In this document: positions 22,721 through 34,960 of the stretch, one piece after another
Layout of the letters: each line of letters opens with the position of its first letter
How positions within the stretch are numbered: the stretch's first letter is position 1
From: Apricaphanius iberus
Lineage: Eukaryota > Chordata > Actinopteri > Cyprinodontiformes > Aphaniidae
Assembly: GCA_028564705.1 (NCBI GenBank)
Contig: JAPXFQ010002671.1
Span: 1,798,001 to 1,862,000, forward strand
Length of the DNA: 64,000 nucleotides
Direction of reading: 5' to 3'
Translations under genes and position numbers: made by a program
The notes under the pieces: model-generated
Seen by the model: the letters and a program-made list of their open reading frames with translations, nothing else
The model's database searches: none
Told to the model about the DNA's origin: nothing

Positions 22721-23934
22721 CAGCAATCACCACAAACCCCAGATGCCAATAAAAACCACTGTGCATGTAAAATTGTCAGAAATACGAAATGGAGAAAAAA
22801 AAATAGGAGGAAGGACTTTAAAGGAAATGGGAAGCAAACTCCCTCTCTTCATTTTCAAGAAACAATGCCTTATAAAGCACTGTGCACACATGGTGATGGA
22901 GGTTAAGCTCATGTGACTGTGATCACTTTAAACATGACAAATCTAATTTAAGGCATTTGTGTGTTCGCTCTAAGTGCCAACCAGGTGTCAGGGGACCAGA
23001 AACCCAACTGCATTTGTTTTTAGATGATGCACAATGAATCAATAACCATAGATGGATGGATGGAGCAATTTTTAAAGAGCTGATATGTTTATTTAAGAGA
23101 CAATTTATGTCATACATTTAGTTGATGCTTTTTTTCATGCAATCTTGTGATTAAAATTCAGCAACTGGACATCACTTTCTTGCCAATCTATCACTTTGAA
23201 GTCAAAGAACATTAGAAACCTTTTGGGTAAATTTTTTTCCTCTAAGCTCCCCTTTCACCAAGCAGCTCAGTCTGTCATCCGCTTTTCCCAAATTTCTACA
23301 GTGGAAGGAATGACTTCTTAGGGGCTCTTTCTAGCAGATTAACATTGAATGAAGTAATAGGATATACAAAATACCTCTGTATAAGTGTTTACTCGATGAT
23401 TGATAATTAAAAAATATAAGTTCTCTCTCATTTTCAGAAAGTTTTTCTTCCATCTTCCTTTAAGGTTTTCCTGCATGCCTCACAATAATTAAAAGTTCAC
23501 ATCCTTTTTTGGACATCTGGGCCATGTTTAATGGAGGACCTATTATGTTTATCACCTCTTATATATTATACATCTTTTCAAGTTCATTCATTCATTCCAA
23601 TCTAGAAAATGCAAAAGAACATCTCGTAACACATACAACTATGTTTAATCTTTCATTACTAGGTTAACAATTTCACTTCTCTGATATAGGTTTTGGGCTC
23701 AAATTTCTACCACATATTTTAACACCTTTGTTTCTCTGATTCATATTACTTCCAACAACACAAGACAAAAAAGGAACAATAGATGCTTGCGTAACTGTGG
23801 ATGACCTTTAATCCTCCTCTGCTGTTTGATTCGTGAAGTCTTGAGTGCACATATGACATCATATCAGCTATAGAAGATGGTACAATTGAGTTTTTTCTAA
23901 CAAAAATTTGGTATTCTGCATCCTTAAACTAAAA
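22721..23934. other. noncoding DNA, nothing recognised
   Basis: No gene or element was recognised. A short gatg run occurs near 23052-23063. Confidence 0.45.
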
Positions 23935-24235
23935 GTTAAGATATGTAAATGGGTGCGTGAATGGATGAATGAGTGAGTGAATGTAGTTTAAAGTGCTTTG
24001 TGGTCATTTGGCTGAAAAAGCATCATACTAATGTAGGCCACTTACCATTTATATAGTGCTTTTCTAGTCATACTGACCAATCAAAATGTTTTAAACTGGA
24101 GCAACATTCCCCCATTTGAACTCACATTCATACACCTACACAAATCTTGGTAGGCAACTTGGGGTTAAATGCCTTGAACAGGGGCATGTTGACATGTGGT
24201 GGGCACAAACCGCAGCCACAGTCTTCCCAAAGGAT
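23935..24235. repeat. teleost interspersed repeat (LINE-tail type)
   Basis: A (g)tgaatgga/gaatgagtgagtgaatg tract is followed by gtttaaagtgctttgtggtc, then ccatttatatagtgcttttcta. After that come the 'caacattcccccatttgaactcacattcatacacc' type spacer and ttggggttaaatgccttgaa. This word order is characteristic of 3' ends of abundant fish non-LTR elements. Family and strand were not assigned. Confidence 0.6.
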
Positions 24236-27200
24236 ATCTTTGACCAAATGTAGTGGTTAGAAGAATGACTGAGGAAAAGACAGCTTTCAACAGACAAGTC
24301 AAATCTAACAGAAAACCTTTTGGGCCTCCAAGGTAGGGCTGTGGACAAAAATATATTAAAATCTGTTAGATTTGGAGGAAGCAGAGGGGGCATATTGCCA
24401 AGTCAAGAAATGGCATGCTGATGGACTTCTCCCAAAGAAGCATAAATGGTAAAATAAAATAAGTAATCAAACATTACTACAAAGTACTTCTAAATGGTTA
24501 GTTTAGCTTAACACCCAAGCTGCTGAAGCTAAAATATTTTACTATTTTACCTCTAAAGGATTTGTTTTACAATTTAAAGAAGATGTAAAATGATTAATCA
24601 AAATGTCGTTTTTTCATTTTCAATAAAATCTGGCATTTACAGGAGTAAATGTATACTGGACATCCATAGACGTATCAAAGCCAGTTTTCCAGCCATTGTT
24701 ACTTTCCATCTTCGAGTAAAAGACACTCCTTGTTGCAGTTGTTACTCATTGCTGAACTGCTCTAACCAATTAGACTGGTCACTCAAGGATCACTCCTGTT
24801 TGAATTATTAGAAATTCCCAAGTTCCTGCAGACTTTTTAATGAAGCAAAGATATTTCTCTTGTGAGCAACATGTAAAGCTTTTGAGGCGCTAGATCTGGG
24901 GTGAAATTGGGGAGAGGGAGGACAGGGATGAATGTTGTATGAGGCGTATGAAGCCATTTGTCGGCAGAACAGGAGACAACTGCGACTCTCTGGCAGAGCA
25001 AGACTATTTACAGCTATTGGCAAAACAACGTAAATGCCGTATCTCTCCCCCAGGGTGTCTGTCTGGTAATCCTTTCAGTGAATCTCTTTACCTGTGACAC
25101 ATGGAGACAGACTGTGCCAAACTGCCGAGCGGCGCCCGCCTGCCAAAAGCCAATTTACATACATTTCTTCATTAACCCAACACATTAACTCAAGAGGGAT
25201 CCATGACACTTAAATGCTCACTTCTAACATGATACACATCCACTCCCACTTTGTGCATTTATTAAAAACAGTATTTGTTTTGCGCTACTGGCTCATTTAA
25301 ACCTGCTTAAAGTAAAACTGTGGGCATATTCTGTGCACAATACAGAATTAGAGGCACAGAGATATTTCAACACTTTTACATTTATGAATGGTAATCAGGC
25401 AGAGTCCACAAAACATCTGAGCATATCAATTATTCATAGTCTTTCAATAGCTTTCCTCAGACAAAGTGTGTGCAGAGACAGGCAATCTTTAGTTCTGATT
25501 CATAGCTTAAGAAACTAAAACATGTTTCTAAAACATGGAAAGTTTGACATGTAGAATAGGTCAATGGTTATAAACCTAAATGACTTTTCCACACATGGTT
25601 TTGGGTACTCCTAGTGCTTTAAGGAAACATCTGGCTCTAACATGAAAGAAACAATAAACAATATTTGTTACATTAAATTAAAGGAGGAAATATTTAACCT
25701 AAAAAACATCCCCTTCATGTTTGCTGAATGATGTAATGCATTTACAATTCCCAAACTGTACAAGAATCTGTAAGCAGATAATAGTTCAGTCCAGATTTAA
25801 GTAATTGAAGTAATTCATATACTGAACTTCCCTGAAGTGTTTTTTTTCATACCGGTTGATTCTGTGAACCTTTTCCAATAAGCGAAGGAGAAAGACTGCA
25901 GTCCCCTGTGAGGCTCCAAAGATCAACCGGGTAAAGAACCAGAATGGATGAATATCAGAAAGTTTATCGTCAAATTTTGATAGGCTAAGGGTGTCAGACC
26001 AGTATGGCCCACTTTAAAAAGACTGTAGTTAAATTCTTTGAAAAGCCCAAATTTTTTGGTCAGATGTAAAGTTTCATCTGACCTCTGACCAACCGCAGAA
26101 CAAATATGCCAGCTCTTATATGGGGGTCCTGGTTCACTTGGAAGTTAACCCTGGTGTGGTTTACTTGTCATGGGAGAGCAGCTATTATTTAGTGAACCTA
26201 AGAAATTATTATTTTAAAACCTAAATTTGTTCCTGTGGGATGTGGAATTTGTGCTTGGCATCTGAGTAACCACTGCAGGATGTGGTAGTATCTAGCTCTC
26301 CCTGTGGCAATTTGTGTTAACATAATACACAGAGAGGGTTTTTAAACCAAATGTCAATGAAAACGATCTATAAATCACCCACCCACCCACCCCACCATTT
26401 AAATGTATGCGTTTTGGATTTGCAGCTGTATTCATCCATAAATACTTTAATTCCTACTAAAATGGACATTATGCATTGCTTTAAAATGAAATGTTCAAAG
26501 AAGAAACAGTAATGTTTGACATGTGAAATTCCAAAGTTTTTGGAGATAGAAACGTTGTTTATGGAGCTATTAATGGAGCCTGGGAATGATGACAATCCTA
26601 GGTTTAGAGCATTCTGGTAGTAAGTAAGAAAACAGTTGAATTTGCTATTTTTTTGGCACCAACTACTTAACTCAATAAATCGAAATAAATGTATTTCTAC
26701 TTTCAGGCTAATCACAAATTAACATGTTCACAAGTAAATATTTTATGGAAATCTTTGTTGCTGCTTAAAAGCGCTACAAACCAACAGAAATGCTTAGTTT
26801 ATAGGTTGTACTGGTGTAATGGGAAACTTATTTCAAGATTATTTTTGTTTAGTGATTAGTATTTATTAGTAATTATTAGTAAACGCATCCGGTGAATATA
26901 GCATAATGCTTGGGACTTAGAGACTGAAGTTGGAGGAAACTTATTTACACTTTACCTAATATGGCTCAACTGAAGGACAGATGAGAGACATGTAATGTCT
27001 GGAGCAGTTAGGATACGTTCACAGAGCTTACTGAGAGGGGGCACACTTTTGTCTAGCTTGGGGAGAGAGCAATTTTACCTGAGCAGTGGGGTCCTGTTCA
27101 GATCTTAATAAATATATTTAAAAACTCCAATGGAGATTGAATCAGTCACATCCTTGTCTACATTGATGTGGGATTTTCCCGTAACAACTGGAAACATTAA

Positions 27201-29875
27201 CTAAAGTAATTAGGCACACAGCCTTGTTAGATACTGAACTCCAATCCTCCCTGTTAGAATTTTAAGTTTGTCCAGCTGGAAACTAAGACAATCCATTTTG
27301 AGTACAAACAAAATGCACAATTATACTACGCGGCTCCTTGTGAACAGCTTTTGTAACCTGGAGCACAAGTGTTCCCAACTATATATATATAATCATTTTA
27401 TTAGCATTTGCTACTCAGTCAAGTTCCCCTGACCAAATGCAGCACAGGCTCATAAAAACTGTGGCTTTAAATATCTTAAAATTTTTATTTTTTTAATCTT
27501 AGATTAATTTATCTTTTACTGTTTTTAAATTGCCCTTTTCCTGCTTTTTCTATTTCATTTTAAGAAAAGTATACGTTTCTCTTAATAAATACTTTTATGT
27601 AATTTTCCTCCCTTTATTAACATTTTTTTTTCCTTTAAGGAATGACCTCTTTTATTAATGTTCATACACATAAACCGGCTTTTAGTTAGTCCTGACAGCA
27701 AACTCCAAAGCGATCCTATAAGAGTGTTTAGCAGCTATGCATAACCAGTCTTTTTTGTTTGCATAAAATGGTGCCACACTGGTGTTTAAAAAATGTGGAG
27801 TCTTGTACACAGGTTTTGTTAAACATCAGTCCTCATCAGTCAACTGTGTCAAAAAACAGGAAAACTCAAAAAATAACTTGTCTTCTTTCAGAATAAGACC
27901 TTGGCCCCTGATAAAAGGTCACAATTGCTTCACCAGCTGAAAACACATCAGGGATAATGATCTGCAAGACAGTAATCACTTAAGAAATATTGTAGGGTTT
28001 TAATATTACAATGTGTTACAGACTGAAGTCATTTCAGCAACAATAAAATCTGTTCTGTATATTGCGACACTGACATTGCAATATGAGTCAAATGTTGTGA
28101 CATTACTGATTTAAAACAATTAGAGTCTAGCAGGAGCGATAGAAAAAAAACATTTAACACAGCTGACACTGTTCAGTTCCCTTGACTATGCAACAGTGAA
28201 ATAATAGGTGATGTAACACATCTGCAAACTGTGCAAAATACTTTAACTAATTAGAAAATCTGACTTCCTATGCTTTGTACCGTGCTACCTATTAATGAGT
28301 GTTTGCAGTTTCATCTAACTGGCTGAGATTTATCTTGGTTTGAAGGAAGGACTTCCCAGTTATTTTTTACCCCAAACTATCTGGTTCAGGTTAATTATCT
28401 ATCGATTTCTCTACAATCAACTTCTAAATAAATAAAATAAATCAATAAAAGCAACATAATTTATTCCTGTTTCTGAAAATGCTTCCTGTGCAAAATTCCA
28501 CACATTTCCAGGTCCAATTTTGTAGAATGTTCCATCATGTCTAATTAAAATTTTTGGACATATGAATCTAAGACAACTGAGTGCAGAGGCAACATATGGA
28601 CTTAGTTTAAATGCAGATTGTTTGCATCAGTTTTTGATTTGCAGTAAATACATTTTCTAAATTTTTTCAAACTAGGAACTTCTACCTCGCATTTAGCATT
28701 TGAACCCTGATGAAGAACACTAGGTCCAAAAAACTTTACTATCTTATATTTTCTTATTTTTAAATTTTACCTCCTATTAAGAAAGTGAATTTGTAACATG
28801 ACAATTTAAAAAGTTATCTAAACTATTAGTACTAAAGCAATGTAAAAGGTTCTTCTGTTTTCCAGAAAGTCATATTTGATTCCTAATATAGTAATTGAGT
28901 AAGATGAAACCTCTGGAGACTCAAAGTTTTCCATACTTAGTTTAAATTTTTCATGACTAATTCTGACTTAGTAAATCTAGAAGAGTATAGAGCGGATTTA
29001 CAAAAAAATTCTAAAGACTGATAGAATGCTGCATATTCATATTTGTTCCAAGTTGAATTGTTTGGGTTGCAAATTTTTTTGCAATTTCTCCAGCTTCCAA
29101 AATTGCCTGGAGAAGGTGAATTGCCAAAAATTGTCAAAGATTTGATTTAGGGTTGATAGTCGTGTCTGACGATTTACATGAGCAAATTCACTACTGACTA
29201 ACCAATGAGAACATATGGGCAATCACAGAGACATCGCTCACACCTGCTGAGTCCACTTTGTGGGCCGTAGAGCACTCAGACGATATTTGTTGAGTTGTGG
29301 AAATCCCTTTGCCAGCAGCCCCTCATTTTGTCAGTCCATCAGTTCTGTACTCATTTCTCTCTGCTGCATTGGTCACTCTGGTTCTTTTCAGAAGGAATAC
29401 AATCTAATGGATTGAATATTAACCCATTCTACCCATTTCAAGTGCATACTTTCTCTCTTGGGGTTTGTTGTTTTGATTTTGTTAAATTTAACTTTGAGTG
29501 TAAATGTACTTATTACATATCTTACACACAAACTTTTCGGTGGCTCCTGTAAAAATATTAAATTACAAAAAAACTACTTCTCTATTGATGTTTACACTAT
29601 GCAATATGAAAATGAGATACCTGTATGAAGGCTTATAAAACAGGGTTTCAATTAGTGCCTGTGACATTTGATGCTGGACTTAATTATTAAGGCAGCAGAA
29701 GTCCCATGACATTCCCAACTATCTTTTTAAAAAATTTGATATTTATAAGCAGTTCAGAATTACTTAAAAATACACCATTTTAAATGCACTGATAAAAAAC
29801 AGTCAACACCAAAACATGATTACAATCCTACAGTCTTTTTCTAATTCAACATCAAAGCTTTCACTTAAGTTCACG
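24236..29875. other. noncoding DNA, nothing firm
   Basis: Long AT-rich stretch with chance ORFs up to about 115 codons (26368-26715, minus) and no family resemblance. A short (caccc)n-like run lies at 26378-26395. A less AT-rich, repeat-free block at about 24950-25170 could be a conserved noncoding element, but nothing in it is diagnostic. Confidence 0.4.
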
Positions 29876-29879
29876 CATC

Positions 29880-30540
29880 TTTAACGTTCCTCTTCCATTT
29901 CCAGCGGTGGGAGATGGCAGCAGATAGAAGTGCCGTACAGTTTGCTTCAGTCACGTCACAGTGACGAACGCTTGTGTTAACAGATATATATCAAGTCCTT
30001 CTGGTGATATTTTGAGGATTGATATTTCAGCATACTGTGGTTTCGTCTCCCACATTTGGATTGTTGAGGATTATGCCGTTATCAAGTGAACACAGACGCG
30101 GGGTTCGCATGTGGCAGGAAAGGTGCATGCACAGCTGCTTCGGCACATGGTAATGTTGTGGGTAGGTTGTACGCAGCATGTTTACTGATCAGTTCACCAC
30201 TGAGATCAAAACCGTCATCCAAGCTGTTGTAGTTTAACACAAGTCATAAGCTCATCATAGTTGCTAGTTGGCCTGTTATCACTTATGAATGGCAGCGAGT
30301 AAATGAGAGACTGCATCTGTTGTCAGGATTAGCGTGTCTCTTGATAGCGCGGCAAGATAAAGCGATGAAACCTGCTCACGAGTGTCCGTGGCTTACAGCA
30401 GCAACAAAATTGATTAATCACGCTCTGCAGCTGGGTTTCACTTTTCACTTTTTGTGCCTTGAAAAACTCTTCTACAGGAAGGCTGGGAATTGTCCCAAAG
30501 TGTGCTTACCTCTTCAGCGCCACTGAATGTGATGTAGCTC
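29880..30540. other. candidate conserved noncoding block (weak)
   Basis: A repeat-free region of moderate GC between AT-rich flanks. It includes cacgtcacagtgacg (near 29953), a palindromic CRE-like word, and no long coding frame. Regulatory function is a guess from texture. Confidence 0.25.
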
Positions 30541-31754
30541 AAAAACCAGAGGGAGTGAAGGAAAAAGGTCTCTTATGGTAAACTAATTAAAAATCTTGCT
30601 CAGGAAAGAGTGTGTACCTGACAGAGTACCATCAGGTTTAATTAGACACACTGCTCCGCTATAAACACATCACCTCGACAGATGCCCCACTTTCTGAATT
30701 GAAGGGGGGAGTGTGAAGATGGCTCAATTCAATTTTCACATTTTGACAGTGTACCCAGATGAGTCAAAAATACGTTTGGTTGAGAAAAAATTGTAAGAAG
30801 GAAACTTAAAGAAATCCTTTTATATTTGTCTCATACCTAAATGTTTTAGATTAAACAAGTTTTAAAATCAGACAAAGAGAATCTCAGTAAATGTGAAAAG
30901 CTATTTTCAAATGACGATTTCAATGATTACGGGGAAAAAGGCTGTCTTCGTAAAGCCCTATCTGAAAATATAATTATCCCTTCCTTATTCATAAATTGCG
31001 ATTAATTACCTTTTTGGAAAGCTAAGCATCATTTCAAAAGGCATGATTAGTTTTAGACCTGTAAAATCAAGAAAAAGCATTACAATCAGTGTGAAAACAT
31101 GAAGTAGACACACACATTATGCCCTGAGTGATAGAAATTTAAAGATTGGTGGAAAACAAAGTCATTGGCTTGCATCGGTCTGAGTGATTACCAAGCCTCT
31201 TAAGGGTTTAGGACTCCAGCTGTCAACCAAAATGAGAACCTTTATTTATGAATAGAGAAAACATTGATAGGTGAATCTTCACAGGAGTGGCTTACCTCCC
31301 AATATTTCTATAAGACCTCAACAAATTATCCAGGAGGTTTCAAATGAACTCATCATAATATAGATCATTGTATTGAAACACTGTATATCTCAGTGTTCAT
31401 GTTTCAAAAAATGGAAACAGACTGGGAAACACTGAAAACCACTGATGATCTAAATAACGAGGTCCATCTTACATATGGTCCAAGACATTTGGGAAAATAT
31501 TCTGTGAACCAACAGGACAAACAGGGAATTTTTGGGGGAGACAGGCATTCCTTTAAATAAGCCATGAAACTTGGGGCATTTTGGAAGATCATCCTCGTAA
31601 TGAGAGCGTTATCAACAATATATTATTTTCACCAAAATACTGTTTGATATTTGTAATTTATCAATTCAATGTGTTTTAAACATACCTTTTTTTGTAATCT
31701 CAGGCCTTTACATTGAGAAAAAACTGAGTCTGTAAAAACACCACCGCAATAGGT
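30541..31754. other. AT-rich noncoding DNA, nothing recognised
   Basis: No gene, RNA or element was recognised. Confidence 0.45.
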
Positions 31755-32120
31755 AAGGCAATTTTATTTATACAGCACACTTTCAACACAAGGCAATTCA
31801 AGGTGCTTTACATGATTCAGTGGTAATGAAACCAAATACATGATAAAAATATGAAAATTAAAACAGATCATTACTAAAAGAAATGCATTTGGTAACTGAA
31901 GCATAAAAAATTATATCTATGTGAGAGTATGAAATTTAAAAACCAATAAAACTTAAGCATCCATCAATAAAAAGAGAAGGTGTAAAGACCAAATGCATGC
32001 AAAAGAATATAGATTACAAACAGATAAAACACAATTAGTTAAAAAATAAAAATAAAAATCAAACCATGCGAATCAAAGTCAGAACCTTTGACCACACAGA
32101 TTCACAAGAAATGCTGAAAC
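31755..32120 (-). mobile_element. L2-clade LINE 3' tail, truncated
   Basis: Read on the minus strand it ends with tgtaaagcaccttgaattgc, cttgtgttgaaagtgtgct and ataaataaaatt. These are the same tail words as the plus-strand LINE at 9523-10225. Only 3' UTR is present. The 5' limit (right side) is approximate. Confidence 0.8.
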
Positions 32121-33225
32121 TACTATTTTACACATTAGTGGCACTATGACACTGCCTGAAGAACACAGAAAAGAACACTACGGAGGTCCATCAACCCACT
32201 GACAAACACGCCGGCTCCTTGTGGATGAGACACCTATTAGATAAAAAATATTTGCTGCTGCACCTGGTTTCATCTTTGTAGATAGGGCCTGAGAGTCACA
32301 GGTTTTACAAAATAAACATTCAACATTGAACCTTACTATGATTTCAGACATTTGAATAAAAAATAAATTACTTGGTTCACCTTCATGACCACTTGTTTTA
32401 ACAGTTGAGTGCAGGTGGAGATGGTGCTCACCAGCCCGAAAGGTTACAATTGTTCTGAGATAATTGTTCTTTTAAAATAGATAATTTCTTTCAGTTGAAC
32501 TAAGAGGTCATTTTAAGTAAGTCGCAAATTTTGCCATTTAAAATGGGCAAAAGAGCAAGGTGTCTAAATAGAAAAAAAAACAAATGTTGGTTGATGGTAC
32601 AAAAAAATGTTTCACCCCCCCCTCATGTTCTATTCACAAAATGTTATCCTTTGCTTCACATCACATTTAGAAGCATTACGGAACAGACGTGGGAGATATA
32701 CATTGAGGTAAAATAAACAGAAACAAGCTAGACCACATTATCATAAAATGTAATGCCTCTCTGTAACAGATGGAGTCATCAAATGGAATATAAATACATG
32801 CACTTAAAATCTTTTCTTTTGCTGGGCTAAAGACCTAACCTTTGCCCTTCGTTTCATTACATTCAAGAAGTCTCATATGTGTTTTGTTTTGTCCTCTTAG
32901 CAATCCTAAATCTGTTGCTCTCAGTCACAGTGTTTCACAACCCCTCCTGTTGAAATTATGGATTTGTATATGATAAACACACAATATCTACTTTCTATAA
33001 AAGTGTTTATTTTCCCTCTTACTAGTGAAGTAATAATCTATCTCAGCTGGGGGCAAAACCTCCTAGTAAACTGAAAATGTACATTTCCATGCTAATCCCC
33101 TACATAATATTTAGTCAGCTGACTTCGGGTAAATGTGTGTCACTGTATATCCACCTGAATGCTGTTTACACAGTATTTACACAACTCCAAGAGTCTAAAA
33201 TACTTTGATTATTAATGCATGGACA
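32121..33225. other. noncoding DNA, nothing recognised
   Basis: No feature was recognised. The stretch is AT-rich with A-runs. Confidence 0.45.
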
Positions 33226-33229
33226 CGTC

Positions 33230-33720
33230 TTTCTGTTGCAATATTCATGTCTGCGAAAACGTACGGCCCACTGCTGAAATATGGGCAGTTTAACTGCATT
33301 TCGAACCCATTTCGAGCTCCTAATTAAATCCGGATGTCTGTCTATCCCCCTACTGCATCCATTCCCCGCATTTACACAGATATGCAGACAAACAAACACA
33401 CACACACAGGCACATCTCCTCTCACCCTGGATGAATTTGGAGTACAGTTGAGTTGAAGGCAACAGACGTAATTGCATTAGCATCAATTTACTGGTGCGGC
33501 AGAGGACAGCTGTGCAATCCGGTAATGTGCATCCGTTTGCTAACAGACCAAATAAAAAGAAAAAAAGAACTGCAGCAGGCATATAGGTGTACATTTGATA
33601 GAGTGTATATCAGCCCCTCCAGATGTACACAACTTAGCAACCGCATTTCTTCACTAATTATAATGCTCAGTATAATTTTATTAAGCTATTTACATGTATT
33701 ACAGACGCTGCAACTGATAT
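33230..33720. other. candidate conserved noncoding block
   Basis: A repeat-poor stretch with overlapping open frames of 142 codons (minus) and 145 codons (plus), neither resembling a protein family. It has homeodomain-type words (gtaattgcattagcatc, ctaattataatgc). Two opposite frames staying open together is more typical of a constrained noncoding sequence or chance than of a gene. A short (CA)n lies at 33393-33408. Confidence 0.3.
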
Positions 33721-34469
33721 TTCTATTTCCACACAGTTTTCCCACTGCTGGTAGAACAGATTTTCAGCATTCCTCAACTCGACAACATAAATCAGTTCTG
33801 GTCTGTCAACTCCTGTGGTCGTCCAAATCCAACTGCTTATTCATTATTTCCACATCAGCTTGTCGCAATACATCAAAAGGGGGAAATTAAGAACTGGTAA
33901 CTTCTTGTCTACAAACTGATGACAGTGGCATTTGGAATACAATTATGGAAGTCTAAATTATGTTTTTATTACTTCCTCTAAAATGTTTACTCATGAATTC
34001 TAACTAGGGTTCCGTATAAGAGTATGTCATGTTATTTCCAAGAGATTTAAACAAATATGTGGAGAGGACTTTACCAACTTAGTTTTTTTTCCCATTTTTT
34101 CAGTAGGGCTTCAGTGATTTAGATCTATTTCCTATTGTTTTAGGTCCACTGCAATTTTTGCTTTACTTTTAACAGTTGTTCATATTTTGCTCAAGCAACA
34201 TTTCCTTTGACTGCTCAAACTTTTTGTGTGCCTGTAAGTCTTCAGAAGAGTCTTAAAAAGTTGGGGCATTCACCAAACTTTGTCTCCTAACTATAATTCT
34301 GTTCATACGAAAAAGGTTATGTTCCTTACATTTATCAAACATAAAACGTTCCAACAATGTATTTAAAAAGGTAGTTGGTTTGTAATCAGATGGGCCAACA
34401 AAGCTTGACTTTGTTGATTGGCTGCATTTAACCAGAATATTTGAGCTAAATAATCAATTTATCTCTTTC

Positions 34470-34473
<4 letters not shown>
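33721..34473. other. AT-rich noncoding DNA, nothing recognised
   Basis: No feature was recognised. Confidence 0.45.

Positions 34474-34506
<33 letters not shown>
34474..34506. repeat. (TA)n microsatellite
   Basis: About 16 uninterrupted TA dinucleotides, followed by a short (GA)n. Confidence 0.97.
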
Positions 34507-34514
<8 letters not shown>

Positions 34515-34639
34515 TAGTTATGAGCTAAAAAAAGGCAAGCAACAGCCAACCACCAGCCTGAAATGGTCATTGAAAGACATTGATAAGTACACATTACTCT
34601 AATGCTGGTCTTTTTGTTTCAATCCATCAAATCGTAGTA

Positions 34640-34960
34640 CAATTTTGTGACTCTGGGATACAGTTGCTGGGGGAACAGGTCCAAGAAAGAAACCCACACA
34701 TTTGTCTCTTTAGCAATGCTCAACAGTTCAAGCTATGGGATCCCAAATAATTCACAGGCCAAAAACGATATTTAGTCCCTCTAATAAGATTTGGGACTCG
34801 TATTAAGTGATCAAAAGGGAGGAATCCTCATCAGATGCCTGAACCACCTCAGATGGCCTTTTTTTCAAATAAGGGAGAGATAGCTTAACCTGCACACCTC
34901 AAAAGGTGAGAAGAGCCATCATTTAATCTCTAAAGAGGGTTCCAACCAATTTACAGTGGA
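34640..34960. repeat. decayed teleost interspersed repeat, tentative
   Basis: The words ggaatcctcatcagatgcct and gaaccacctcagatggc closely resemble a phrase (atgcccgaaccacctcaactggc) that recurs in many fish repeats of non-LTR origin. The rest is too diverged to bound or classify. Confidence 0.4.

Noticed and set aside
26368..26715. 115-codon minus-strand frame
   Set aside because: Low-complexity start next to a caccc run and no resemblance to any family.
34474..34506. (TA)n tract as a structural or origin element
   Set aside because: A plain dinucleotide microsatellite explains it.
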